Assembly: GCF_023028345.1 (NCBI RefSeq)
Contig: NZ_CP095488.1
Span: forward strand, 1-64,000
Length of the DNA stretch: 64,000 bases
Origin: Halorientalis marina
GTDB lineage: Archaea > Halobacteriota > Halobacteria > Halobacteriales > Haloarculaceae
Direction: 5' to 3'
This document shows, in pieces, positions 1 to 8,336 of this stretch. The position numbers and the translations under genes were made by a program. Each line of letters begins with the position of its first letter. Positions within the stretch are counted from its first letter, which is position 1. The notes under the pieces were generated by a model. The model worked only from the letters and a program-made list of their open reading frames with translations. It was not told where the DNA came from and made no database searches.

Positions 1-109
1 CGCATCAGTACCCGTCCGCAGACAGTAGTGACCGTCCGTCTCAACCAGCCACTCGTATACTGCCGCCGGCAATCCCCGAACTCGGAAATCCGGAACCGCC
101 CCCCTGTCG

Positions 110-115
110 TTTATC
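110..115 (+). promoter_or_regulatory. TATA-like box of the orc1/cdc6 gene
   Basis: TTTATC lies 26-31 bases before the ATG at 141. That is the spacing expected for a leaderless haloarchaeal transcript, and it supports the chosen start. Confidence 0.45.
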
Positions 116-140
116 AGCATCCCGGCTGAACACCTCGGCC

Positions 141-1211
141 ATGATCGAGGACGCCCGCGTCCTGCGGGAAGGGTTCGTCCCCAGCGACATCATCCACCGG
201 GATGGGGAGACGAACGCGCTGACGCGTGTCCTCGATCCCGTCACAGCAGGGACGGCTGCCGATCCAGTGCTCGTGACCGGCCCTTCGGGAGCCGGCAAAA
301 CGACGCTGACCAAGTTCGTCGTCGACCGGCTCCGGGAGACGGCACTCGATGTCGAATCGGTCCACGTCAACTGCTGGCAGTCCTACTCGCACTTCCGGGT
401 CGTCTACAAGATCCTCGAAGGGCTGGGCAAGACAATCGACGTGCACCGGCAGTCGACGCCACAGGACGAACTCCTCAACCGACTGGCTGCCTACGACGGG
501 CCGCCGGTCATCGTGACGCTGGACGAAGCCGACCAACTGGAGGAGGCCAGGGTCATCTACGACCTGTACCGGCTGGACGCCTTTTCGTTCATCCTCGTCA
601 CGAACAGCGAGGAGGAACTCCTGTCGGGACTCGACGAGCGCGTCCGGTCGCGCCTCCAGACTGCCGAAACGATCCACTTCGACCGCTACACCGTCGACGA
701 ACTCACCGACATCCTCTCCGATCGGGCGACGCACGGTCTCGCCCCGGAGGCGATCGACCGCGAACAGCTACGGCGGATTGCCGACGCGGCGGCGGGTGAC
801 GCCCGCGTGGAGCTGAGTATCCTCCGGAGTGCGGCACGGCGTGCCGACTGCCAGAGCGCGGCGCGGATCACCGCCGAGCACATCGAAGCTGCGATCCCGG
901 AGGCGAAACGCGAGGTCCGCTCGAAGAACCTCGATTCGCTCCGGCAGGAACAGCGCCACCTGCTCGATATCCTCGCCGAGGCGGGGGAGCTTTCGCCCAG
1001 TGATCTCTATGACCGCTACACCGACCGCGTCGAGGACCCCCGGACCAAGTGGACGGTTCGATCCTGGCTCCAGAAGCTGGCGCACTACAATCTCGTCGAA
1101 GCGTACGGGAGCGGGCCCAACCGGACCTACCGGACGCGGAACGTGGCGAGCCCTTCGATCCCACCGATGGCTTGTTCGACCGTCGCCAGTCGATTCGCCA
1201 GCGTCTGTTGA
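141..1211 (+). CDS. Orc1/Cdc6-family replication initiator, probably altered C-terminus
   Basis: AAA+ ATPase of the Orc1/Cdc6 family, which in archaea binds origin repeats and loads the MCM helicase. The 356-aa protein has Walker A GPSGAGKT (about residues 47-54), Walker B IVTLDEAD (122-129), sensor-1 LVTNS (150-154) and a C-terminal winged helix (about 268-335). A TATA-like box 26 bases upstream supports the ATG. Haloarchaeal relatives are commonly nearer 400 aa. The last 28 codons overlap, on the other strand, the 3' end of a conjugation-type membrane gene and do not look like a conserved tail, so the end may be a recombination product. No origin repeats were recognised beside it. Plasmids and integrated elements often carry such solitary paralogs. 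Confidence 0.85.
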   Translation: MIEDARVLREGFVPSDIIHRDGETNALTRVLDPVTAGTAADPVLVTGPSGAGKTTLTKFVVDRLRETALDVESVHVNCWQSYSHFRVVYKILEGLGKTIDVHRQSTPQDELLNRLAAYDGPPVIVTLDEADQLEEARVIYDLYRLDAFSFILVTNSEEELLSGLDERVRSRLQTAETIHFDRYTVDELTDILSDRATHGLAPEAIDREQLRRIADAAAGDARVELSILRSAARRADCQSAARITAEHIEAAIPEAKREVRSKNLDSLRQEQRHLLDILAEAGELSPSDLYDRYTDRVEDPRTKWTVRSWLQKLAHYNLVEAYGSGPNRTYRTRNVASPSIPPMACSTVASRFASVC

Positions 1212-2038
1212 CGTTGTGTGCGGCTCAACTCCGTATCGAGTTCGGCATCGCGCCACGGGAGGAGGATATCCAGCCGAGAGTGACGCTTCAGCCCGCTGCT
1301 GGTGCCGGGTGCGGCTTCAACGACGACGTAGTGCTGCCAGCCGTTTGGCTCCCACAGCGGTCGATCCTCGCGGTCGTACCATGCGGCCAGTTGTTGGTGG
1401 TACTCCCGGGTGAGCGCCGCCTGCTGTGGATTGGAATCGATCTCGACCCGGTCACGCGCGCCACGGTCGGCATGCGTGGTCGCAACCCCGCTCTCGGCAC
1501 CGGTCGTCGTCGACCAGAACGTGAGCGGGATCTCGTCGATCTCCTCGTCCAGTGCTGTGGTCAGTTGCTGGGTGAGCGCCTCGGCGTCGGTCGGCGACTG
1601 GAGGGCCGTGTTCGTCGGCGTGACTCGCACCAATCCTACGTAGGTTCCGTCCTCGCGCTCGACGGTGCCGTCCTCCATGATCGACCGGATCCCGTGTGGC
1701 GAGCGTACCACGCCTTCATCGTGGTCCCACGGGAGCGTTCGCCGCAGTCGCCAGTCAGCCACGAGGTCGCGGACGCGTTCCGCAGGGCTGGTGAACTGCC
1801 GGGTCGAGATCCGGAGATACGTCCCCACCAGTGCCAGCGGCACGGTCAGCATTCCAGCGCCGATGGCAAGGAGGCCGTGGTCGAACAGCAGGCCCCCGAG
1901 ACAGACCACTCCAGTGAGGGCGGCCGGCAGGTACACGATGGCATCCTGGATGGTTAGCTCCCGATACAGCCGAACGTCCGTATCGATCCGCGGTGGAACG
2001 ACTCGTCGCGGATCGCGTCTCTGCTTGGTGTCAGTCAT
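1127..2038 (-). CDS. Membrane protein of a truncated conjugation (type IV secretion-like) cluster
   Basis: 303-aa protein with a cytoplasmic N-terminus, two adjacent hydrophobic segments at about residues 30-75, then a soluble domain. This resembles the PrgI/VirB3-like small membrane subunits that precede a VirB4/TraC-type ATPase in haloarchaeal conjugation-like clusters. It lies 5 bases downstream of the 633-aa membrane protein gene and is co-directional with it, so they should be one operon. Its stop codon falls inside the orc1/cdc6 gene on the other strand, and the expected VirB4-like ATPase gene does not follow, so the cluster is truncated here. The family assignment rests on topology and context, not on a diagnostic motif. 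Confidence 0.55.
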   Translation of the reverse strand: MTDTKQRRDPRRVVPPRIDTDVRLYRELTIQDAIVYLPAALTGVVCLGGLLFDHGLLAIGAGMLTVPLALVGTYLRISTRQFTSPAERVRDLVADWRLRRTLPWDHDEGVVRSPHGIRSIMEDGTVEREDGTYVGLVRVTPTNTALQSPTDAEALTQQLTTALDEEIDEIPLTFWSTTTGAESGVATTHADRGARDRVEIDSNPQQAALTREYHQQLAAWYDREDRPLWEPNGWQHYVVVEAAPGTSSGLKRHSRLDILLPWRDAELDTELSRTQRQQTLANRLATVEQAIGGIEGLATFRVR

Positions 2039-2043
2039 GGGAT

Positions 2044-3945
2044 TTAGTCAGTCGTCGTCTCACGGTCGATCTCCGCAGCTCTTCGCACCAGTCGCGACTG
2101 CTCGGGCCGTGCCCCCTGCTCTGCTCTCCCGGGCGGGAGTGCGCTCGGTGTCTCAGCACCCTCGCCAGCGGGGAGGCCGGCCTGTGGGCCAGCCCCTTCA
2201 CTGGAGCCGCTCTGGAGCGCGGGGGTGCTCGTCGTCCCACTGGGCAACGCTGCCTTGTTCGTTCCCCCCGAGAGTGCCGTTGCACGCGACGGTGTCCCCT
2301 GCTGGCCGGGGCCCCGACTTCCACGCCCGGCCCCGAACGCGGACAGTTTGTCGCGAATCCCGTCGAGATTCGGCCTGTCGGGGAGTTTGCTCTGGAGGCG
2401 CCGCGACCGGCGGATCGTCGTCACCCGGGGGAGCCCGAGGCGCAACAGCATATGCGGTAGGACGACGAAGATCAGCAGGAGACCGACAGCTGTCACCAGC
2501 AGCGTCAGCAGGAAATCCGACCCGTCGACGGGCAGGTTGAACAGGATCCGTGCGAGGGCGGCCTGGATAATCTTCAGGACGATCAACGCAAAGTACGCCG
2601 CCAGTCCCATCCGCCCGATCGACCGCAGGTAGAAGTTCGGCTGCCCGCGCAGGCTCCAGAACAGCGGCCACATCCCCGCCGTGAGGTAGGCGAGTGCCCA
2701 CTGGACGAACATCACGAGCAGTCCGAGCAGGACGATCCCCGATTCGATGAGCAGCAGGATAGCGACCAGGACGACCCCAATCCCGAACCGCGAGAAATTG
2801 ACTGGCGTCCGGATGAACTCGCCGCCGGAGGGGGCAAGGACGTCCGCGACGACCGTCGCCCCGTGGAAGCCAACCGGGAAGAGCAGCCAGCCGAAGGCGA
2901 TCATCACGACCGACTGGACGACGCGGCGAATCGACTGCCGTCGCCGTCGCGGATCGCTCGTATCGAACGCGGCCATCCCTGCGGGCATCAACAACAGCAG
3001 GGAGACAAACGCGATCAGGCCGTAGGCGACCTGCAGGCCCTGCCACCAGTCACTGCTCGGCGTGGCCCAACTCGTCGGATCGGTCGCGGATCCGGGAGCA
3101 GGCACGCCGTAGACGATATCGGAGAACTGGTCGAGGAGGTCCTCGATACCGTGGGCAATATCGGCCGCGAAATCGGCCAGCGCTCGCCCGGGATGGGTGA
3201 GCCACCACGGGATCAACCCTCCGCCGCGGATGCTGCTCTCGAGTTTGTTAATGAACGTGTGCTGGAAGTCCTCGCAGTCCTCGCGGGCCTGGCGCTCTGC
3301 CTCGGTCAGCGAATCCGAGTGGTCAGTCGGGTCCGCTCCGACGCCCGCGGTTTCGTTCAGGAAGGTGCTCCCGGGGTCGAGATCGCAGACCTCCGCTTCC
3401 ATGTAGGACTGTAAGTCCGTCCCGCCGAGGCAGGCCAGCGTGGCACAGTTCGTGTTCAGGTAGATGAACAGCCCCGTGGCACACTCCGTATCGATCGTGT
3501 CGGCGGCGTTCGGCCACATCTGCTCGCTGTAGCCCCACGGCCCGGCGAGGTTCTGGAGTTCGTCGGCGTTCTCGCAATCTTCGGGGAGGTCGACGGTCTG
3601 GTCTTCGTCCTCGTTGTCGTCGTCATCATCCTCCTCCTCCTCATCATCGTCTTCATTTTCTTCGTCGTCCTCGCTTCCGGGCGCGTTCGCATCGTTTTCG
3701 TCCTCCGACTGGCCGCCATCTGCTCCTCCACCACCGCCACCGTTGCCACCGCCAAGGATGTCGTCGACGATCCCGCCGATCGGATCCGGTGGCTGCCACC
3801 CACCGCCACCGCCGCTATCGCCACCATCGTCCGACGAGTCGTCGTCCTCCTGTGCGACGGCGACCCCAGCTCCGGCTCCAACAGCAACGAGGAGCACAAC
3901 GACGAGGGCGCCACAGACGAGTCCGCTGGTCAGTCTCGTTCGCAT
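2044..3945 (-). CDS. Polytopic secreted/membrane protein, VirB6/TrbL-like
   Basis: 633-aa protein with an N-terminal signal peptide (charged start, long hydrophobic core, then Ala-Gln). An extracellular, very acidic, Gly/Asp/Glu-rich low-complexity region follows (about 32-115). Next is a Cys-containing ectodomain, at least six hydrophobic segments between about residues 300 and 500, and a positively charged, Ser/Gly/Pro-rich cytoplasmic tail. This is the shape of VirB6/TrbL-type channel subunits of haloarchaeal conjugation clusters. It sits between two further membrane genes on the same strand with 5- and 13-base gaps. The function is inferred from topology and neighbourhood. Confidence 0.55.
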   Translation of the reverse strand: MRTRLTSGLVCGALVVVLLVAVGAGAGVAVAQEDDDSSDDGGDSGGGGGWQPPDPIGGIVDDILGGGNGGGGGGADGGQSEDENDANAPGSEDDEENEDDDEEEEDDDDDNEDEDQTVDLPEDCENADELQNLAGPWGYSEQMWPNAADTIDTECATGLFIYLNTNCATLACLGGTDLQSYMEAEVCDLDPGSTFLNETAGVGADPTDHSDSLTEAERQAREDCEDFQHTFINKLESSIRGGGLIPWWLTHPGRALADFAADIAHGIEDLLDQFSDIVYGVPAPGSATDPTSWATPSSDWWQGLQVAYGLIAFVSLLLLMPAGMAAFDTSDPRRRRQSIRRVVQSVVMIAFGWLLFPVGFHGATVVADVLAPSGGEFIRTPVNFSRFGIGVVLVAILLLIESGIVLLGLLVMFVQWALAYLTAGMWPLFWSLRGQPNFYLRSIGRMGLAAYFALIVLKIIQAALARILFNLPVDGSDFLLTLLVTAVGLLLIFVVLPHMLLRLGLPRVTTIRRSRRLQSKLPDRPNLDGIRDKLSAFGAGRGSRGPGQQGTPSRATALSGGTNKAALPSGTTSTPALQSGSSEGAGPQAGLPAGEGAETPSALPPGRAEQGARPEQSRLVRRAAEIDRETTTD

Positions 3946-3958
3946 CCGTTCAGGTCGA

Positions 3959-4507
3959 TCACAGCGGGACGATGAGCAGGATATCCACGTTTTGAGAGAT
4001 ACAGGAGACCGTCGGGTAGCCGATGACCTCCATCATCGCCAGGAAGATCCCGGGCACCATCGCCCCGACGACCGTCATGACCGACCCCCGCAGGAGACGT
4101 TGCCCCCGCTGGACTTCCTCGGTCTGTGAACTCCCGAGTTTGTCGAAGGCCATCATCCCCCGGAGGACGGCTTTGATTAGCAGGTAGAGTGCGATCAACA
4201 CGAGGATAATCCCCAGTAGCGGTCCGAGGCCCGAACCACAGACCGCGTCCTGCACCTGCTGGGTGTTGCCGCCTGCGCCACCGCTGCTAGTCGTCGTCTG
4301 GGCGTAGATACCCCAGGTGGTGACCGTTACCAGCAGTGTGCTCAGCCGGGTGAGTGCGAGTGCAACGAGGACCGCAGAGATACTCCCGATACTGGCCGCG
4401 AGTGCCCGAGCCTGTGATTGCGTTCGCCCAGCAATCCAGGTCCTCATTCGGTCAGCTATCCGTCCACCCGATTCATCTCTGTCAGTGCTAGTGCGGAGAG
4501 CCCGCAT
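3959..4507 (-). CDS. Small membrane protein, first gene of the conjugation-like cluster
   Basis: 182-aa protein with a basic N-terminus, one hydrophobic segment near residues 40-65, a Gly/Thr/Gln-rich loop with a Cys, then two further hydrophobic segments. Paired membrane helices around a flexible loop, upstream of a VirB6-like gene, recall pilin-like (VirB2-type) or accessory channel subunits, but no motif proves it. The ATG at 4507 is supported by a TATA-like element (4531-4538 read on the minus strand) 24-31 bases upstream, so this is probably the leaderless first gene of the three-gene operon. Confidence 0.5.
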   Translation of the reverse strand: MRALRTSTDRDESGGRIADRMRTWIAGRTQSQARALAASIGSISAVLVALALTRLSTLLVTVTTWGIYAQTTTSSGGAGGNTQQVQDAVCGSGLGPLLGIILVLIALYLLIKAVLRGMMAFDKLGSSQTEEVQRGQRLLRGSVMTVVGAMVPGIFLAMMEVIGYPTVSCISQNVDILLIVPL

Positions 4508-4530
4508 GCGGTGGGGTGGTCCCGTTCTGG

Positions 4531-4538
4531 TATTTAAA
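4531..4538 (-). promoter_or_regulatory. TATA-like box for the leaderless conjugation-like operon
   Basis: On the minus strand the A/T-rich TTTAAATA element lies 24-31 bases before the ATG at 4507. The core TTTAAA is self-complementary and directly abuts the plus-strand ATG at 4538. It could also serve the plus-strand gene only if that gene starts further downstream. Confidence 0.5.
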
Positions 4539-7500
4539 TGATTGGGCCGGGTGAGTCGCGTGCAGATTCTTCGGCTTCTTCCGCTATTGAAGAGTCACAC
4601 TCGTCCGAGTCGACACACGACCTCGAGAAACAGCTCGACATGGCTGCAGCCTACCTTGGGAAGACTGAATCGCGTATTTCGGCCGGTGATCTCGAGACGG
4701 CCATGACACAGTTATCGAGGGCTGAAAACCATTTCACGCGGGCCGAAAACAACGAGTCCACGTTCCCCGACCGATACCACCAACTTCGTGATCGCGCCAA
4801 GTCGCTGCGATCACTGATCGACAACTCCGACAAGGTCACATCGAACCTGGACACGGCCGAAGACTGTCTCGATGAGGCGTCCGCCAATCTGTCGCACAAC
4901 GATTTCCTCGCGGCGAAGCGGCAAGTAGCCACGGCGAAGGGGCGACTCACTCGCGTGGACGGTCTCCTCGAAGACACGGAGCTACCACTTCCGGACCGCT
5001 ATCGATCGCTCCGCGACCGGTGTGAGTCGGTCGAGGACTCGATCGCGGACGCACAGATCGGCCGGCCGCTCGAACTCGCGACCGAGCAGCTGGACGACTG
5101 TGAATCGGCCCTCTCCGATGACGATTTCGACACGGCACGAGGGCAGTTGGCAAAGGCGGGCTCCCACCTCGACGAAGTCGAAGAAAAGACCGATCGTGCT
5201 CCCGATCGGTACGAACAGCTCCGGACTCGACACACCGACCTTCAGGCTTCGATCGAGGGACTGGAACAGATCACCTCACAGCTCGACACTGCCGCGGACT
5301 GTCTCGAATCCGCGTCATCTCACCTCGCTGCCGGCGACGCCGACGCGGCGAAAACACAACTCGCGACCGCGAAGGGACGACTCACCCGGGCCGAAAACGT
5401 CGCTGGGGACTCGGACGTCGATCTCCCTGCTCGATACGAGTCGCTTCAGGAACGGTGTACCACAGTCGAAGCGTCCATCGAGCGGGCACGGGAGATCGAG
5501 GAACCACTCGAAGCGGCCGAGACGAGTGTCGATGCGTGCGAATCCCACCTCTCCAGTGGAGATATCGACGCGGCACGGACTCTGCTCGCGACGACGGAGG
5601 ACCACCTCGAGCGGATCGAGGCCGCTGACGTTGCGCCCCCGGACGGCTACGAGCAACTCCGCGCTCACTCCGAGGCACTGGGCGAGCTAATCCACCGGCC
5701 AGAGGACATCGTATCGCGACTGGAGACGGTTGCGGAGCACCTCGATAGTGTTTCGTCGCACCTTCCGGACGGCGATCTCGAAACGGCCAGCGAACACCTA
5801 TCGACGGCGAGAGAACGACTCTCGCAGATCGAAGCCGATTTCGAAGGCCTGAGCGTCACACCGCCACCTCGTCACGAAGAGTTGCAGACGCGCTGTGAGT
5901 CGTTCGGGCGCTCGATCGACAGCCTGGTGACTGCTCAGTCTCGGTTCGAGACTGCGACGGAGTGTCTCGAATCGGCGACGACCCATCTCAACGAACGGGA
6001 GTTCGAGGCAGCGAAGACGCAGCTGTCCACGGCGAAGGGACGACTCACGAAGGCGGAAAACGAACTCGAGCAGTTGGACATTCCTCTCCCCGAACGCCTC
6101 GAGACGCTCCGATCTCGCTGTACGTCGATGGGTGAGACAATCGAGACGGAACGACAGCGAGTGGAGGCCGAAAATGCCCTTACCGCGGCTGTCGACGCGA
6201 TGAGCACGGGATACGGTGCGTACGCAGACGGGGACCTTGCGACAGCAGCGTCGAACTTCGAGACGGTCCCGGAGCATCTCGAGACCGCTCAGGATATTTC
6301 AGTCAGCGTTACGGACCTCTCCGTCGAGAAGACACCGGATACGATCGCTGCTGAGACCGCCCGCGGGCAGGTCTACGTCGAGATGCAGCGAGCCGAGCAG
6401 TTAGTTGCGGATGGGCACGATGCGCTCGAAGACCGTGACTTCGCGGCGGCTGTAGAGGCTTACGAGAACGCACTCTCGAAGTGCCGGCTGGCAACCGGTG
6501 TCGCGAGAGACCACGACCTCCCGCAGACGTGGGAACTCGATCAGCGACAGGAAACCATCACGACCTATCTCGACAACGCGGCAGAGCAGCGGGACAGAGC
6601 GGACGAAAACCGTCTCGAAACAGCCACGCAGCGACTCGACCGAGCCACACGCCTCGCCGAGACGGCAGAGCAACACGTCGAGGTCGACGACTCGGTCGCA
6701 GCCTGGGAAGACATCCAGCAGGCCCGGGACGTCGTCGACGACGCGTTCGAGCTGCTGACCGGGACCGCTGCGGACACGTCCGAAATTGAACGACGGGCTT
6801 CGGAGATCGAGGAGCGAATCGAAACTATCGCGGCAGAGCTCCCGGAGGCGGTTCGAATGGAGGGGGCCACAGTGACTGCGAGCAAGCGAGAGCTGATCAC
6901 GTACCTCCAGGAACTCTCCGTCATCTTCGGCGAATCGCCAAGACGGGACCTCATCGACGCATACGGCGTCTATCCCGCCGAAGCATATCTCGAAGTCTTC
7001 GGTTCCTGGGACGCGGCCCTCGACGAGGCGAATCTCGCACCGATCGACGAGCAGGCACGGGAACGCCGCGTGTATTCCCGAGTGGATATTCTGGACGCCA
7101 TCGTCGACCTGGCCGAGGAGGTCGGCGCTGTCCCGACGCCAGACCAGATGAACGACAGGGGCGCTGTCTCGACGGCGACTGTGGAGAAACGGTTCGAATC
7201 GTGGGAGACAGCAATTCGGCTCACAGGGCTCGAAACGGAGCCGACACTCGACGCTGTCCGGGAGATTGCAGGATCCGGCGACGCAACCGGGGAGGTACAA
7301 CGAGACACCGAGGCGAGCGGGACAGACGCAAAGAGCACTTCCACAGACCAGTCAGAACCCGTTAAGAGCGAACCGGAGTCCGATACGGCGGAGCCAACAG
7401 ACGCTCAGGGAACTAGCTCCGGAGAGCACTCGGCTGGTGAATCGACCGAAGCAGACTCAGGGCCGACGATCCCACCGGGTGCTTCGGCGGACGTCGATAC

Positions 7501-7987
7501 CGGCGAATTTGCGGATCTCACGGACTTCCAGCGCGATCTCCTCGTGATCCTCGCCGGCCTCGAGGGACCAAAGGGACTCCGCATCAAGGAGGAACTCGAG
7601 ACGTACTACGACGACCAGATCAACCACGGCCGCCTCTACCCCAACCTAGATACGCTCGTCGAACGGGGATTCGTCGAAAAGTTCGATATTGACAACCGCT
7701 CGAATGGGTACCGACTCTCGGACAAAGGTGATCGTCACGTACGCAGTCGCTGGCAGTGGGAGGATGCCCATACGCCTTCGGCTGACCGAGTAGACCCGCA
7801 AGAAGCAGAGCTGTCGGCAACAGAACCGCCGGACGAAACGGCCCAGGAGGCTTCGGCTGCCGACATAGACGTTGATGCCAGCAACACTGCGACGGAAGAC
7901 AATGATCCGGCTGTTGACGACGATGTAGACACACTCATCGAGGACTTGCTCGGCGACATCGACCGAATCGAAGATGATGACTCCTGA
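4538..7987 (+). CDS. Large helical-repeat protein with HNR repeats and PadR-like winged helix
   Basis: 1149-aa very acidic protein. Residues about 30-560 consist of roughly seven to eight repeats of 75-80 residues, each with elements such as AKTQLSTAKGRLT and LPxRYExLRxRC. They are predicted to be all-helical (coiled-coil or TPR-like). Further helical segments follow to about 770. Two units at about 781-835 and 847-900 resemble homing-endonuclease-associated (HNR) repeats with a central Trp (GSWDAAL, ESWETAI). After an acidic linker, residues about 990-1075 form a PadR-like winged helix (LVILAGLEGPKGLRIKEEL). The tail is acidic. The protein is probably DNA-binding or scaffolding; no catalytic motif was found. 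The ATG at 4538 abuts a TATA-like element, so the true start may be the ATG at 4640. It stands alone, divergent from the conjugation-like cluster. Confidence 0.7.
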   Translation: MIGPGESRADSSASSAIEESHSSESTHDLEKQLDMAAAYLGKTESRISAGDLETAMTQLSRAENHFTRAENNESTFPDRYHQLRDRAKSLRSLIDNSDKVTSNLDTAEDCLDEASANLSHNDFLAAKRQVATAKGRLTRVDGLLEDTELPLPDRYRSLRDRCESVEDSIADAQIGRPLELATEQLDDCESALSDDDFDTARGQLAKAGSHLDEVEEKTDRAPDRYEQLRTRHTDLQASIEGLEQITSQLDTAADCLESASSHLAAGDADAAKTQLATAKGRLTRAENVAGDSDVDLPARYESLQERCTTVEASIERAREIEEPLEAAETSVDACESHLSSGDIDAARTLLATTEDHLERIEAADVAPPDGYEQLRAHSEALGELIHRPEDIVSRLETVAEHLDSVSSHLPDGDLETASEHLSTARERLSQIEADFEGLSVTPPPRHEELQTRCESFGRSIDSLVTAQSRFETATECLESATTHLNEREFEAAKTQLSTAKGRLTKAENELEQLDIPLPERLETLRSRCTSMGETIETERQRVEAENALTAAVDAMSTGYGAYADGDLATAASNFETVPEHLETAQDISVSVTDLSVEKTPDTIAAETARGQVYVEMQRAEQLVADGHDALEDRDFAAAVEAYENALSKCRLATGVARDHDLPQTWELDQRQETITTYLDNAAEQRDRADENRLETATQRLDRATRLAETAEQHVEVDDSVAAWEDIQQARDVVDDAFELLTGTAADTSEIERRASEIEERIETIAAELPEAVRMEGATVTASKRELITYLQELSVIFGESPRRDLIDAYGVYPAEAYLEVFGSWDAALDEANLAPIDEQARERRVYSRVDILDAIVDLAEEVGAVPTPDQMNDRGAVSTATVEKRFESWETAIRLTGLETEPTLDAVREIAGSGDATGEVQRDTEASGTDAKSTSTDQSEPVKSEPESDTAEPTDAQGTSSGEHSAGESTEADSGPTIPPGASADVDTGEFADLTDFQRDLLVILAGLEGPKGLRIKEELETYYDDQINHGRLYPNLDTLVERGFVEKFDIDNRSNGYRLSDKGDRHVRSRWQWEDAHTPSADRVDPQEAELSATEPPDETAQEASAADIDVDASNTATEDNDPAVDDDVDTLIEDLLGDIDRIEDDDS

Positions 7988-8336
7988 CTGTGGTGCCCGC
8001 TCGCGGCGACGCGACTAGACCGTCGAAAACGGGACGCAGTAAACCGGTGCTCTCTCTGCGTACAAACACGTGTCACGAGATCCGTTCGGCCCACGTCGCC
8101 GTGCCCTCCTGCGAACTTGGGGCGAACATGCCGAAACAGCGGTATCCGAATGGGGGTGGCTGTCACCCAGATCAGTCGGACTCTGCAAACACAGAACCAG
8201 CGTGATCCGTTCATTTCAATCCAACAACAGACGACTTCGAAGGCTGCTATGAGTGGGCAGCCGTATCCGGTGGCGCTGCCTCTGCGGGAGCGAAAACAGA
8301 CCCCAATTTAATCACTATACGGTGACTGGTAGTGCC
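7988..8336. other. Intergenic region before the AddAB-like operon
   Basis: About 350 bases without a convincing gene. Short open frames exist on both strands but none has haloarchaeal codon character or a clear start. Near the right end a T/A-rich stretch at about 8306-8318 lies 20-30 bases before the ATG at 8337 and is the likely promoter of the downstream operon. Confidence 0.4.

Noticed and set aside
1-140. Replication origin repeats beside orc1/cdc6
   Set aside because: The 140 bases upstream contain a TATA-like box but no repeated origin-type element, so an origin cannot be claimed here.
3614-4129. Plus-strand frame beginning with a poly-Ser run
   Set aside because: It is the antisense of the Asp/Glu low-complexity region of the 633-aa membrane protein.
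8206-8225. TTCATTTCAATCC-like string recalling a CRISPR repeat end
   Set aside because: It occurs once, with no second repeat or spacers. No CRISPR array was found in the window.
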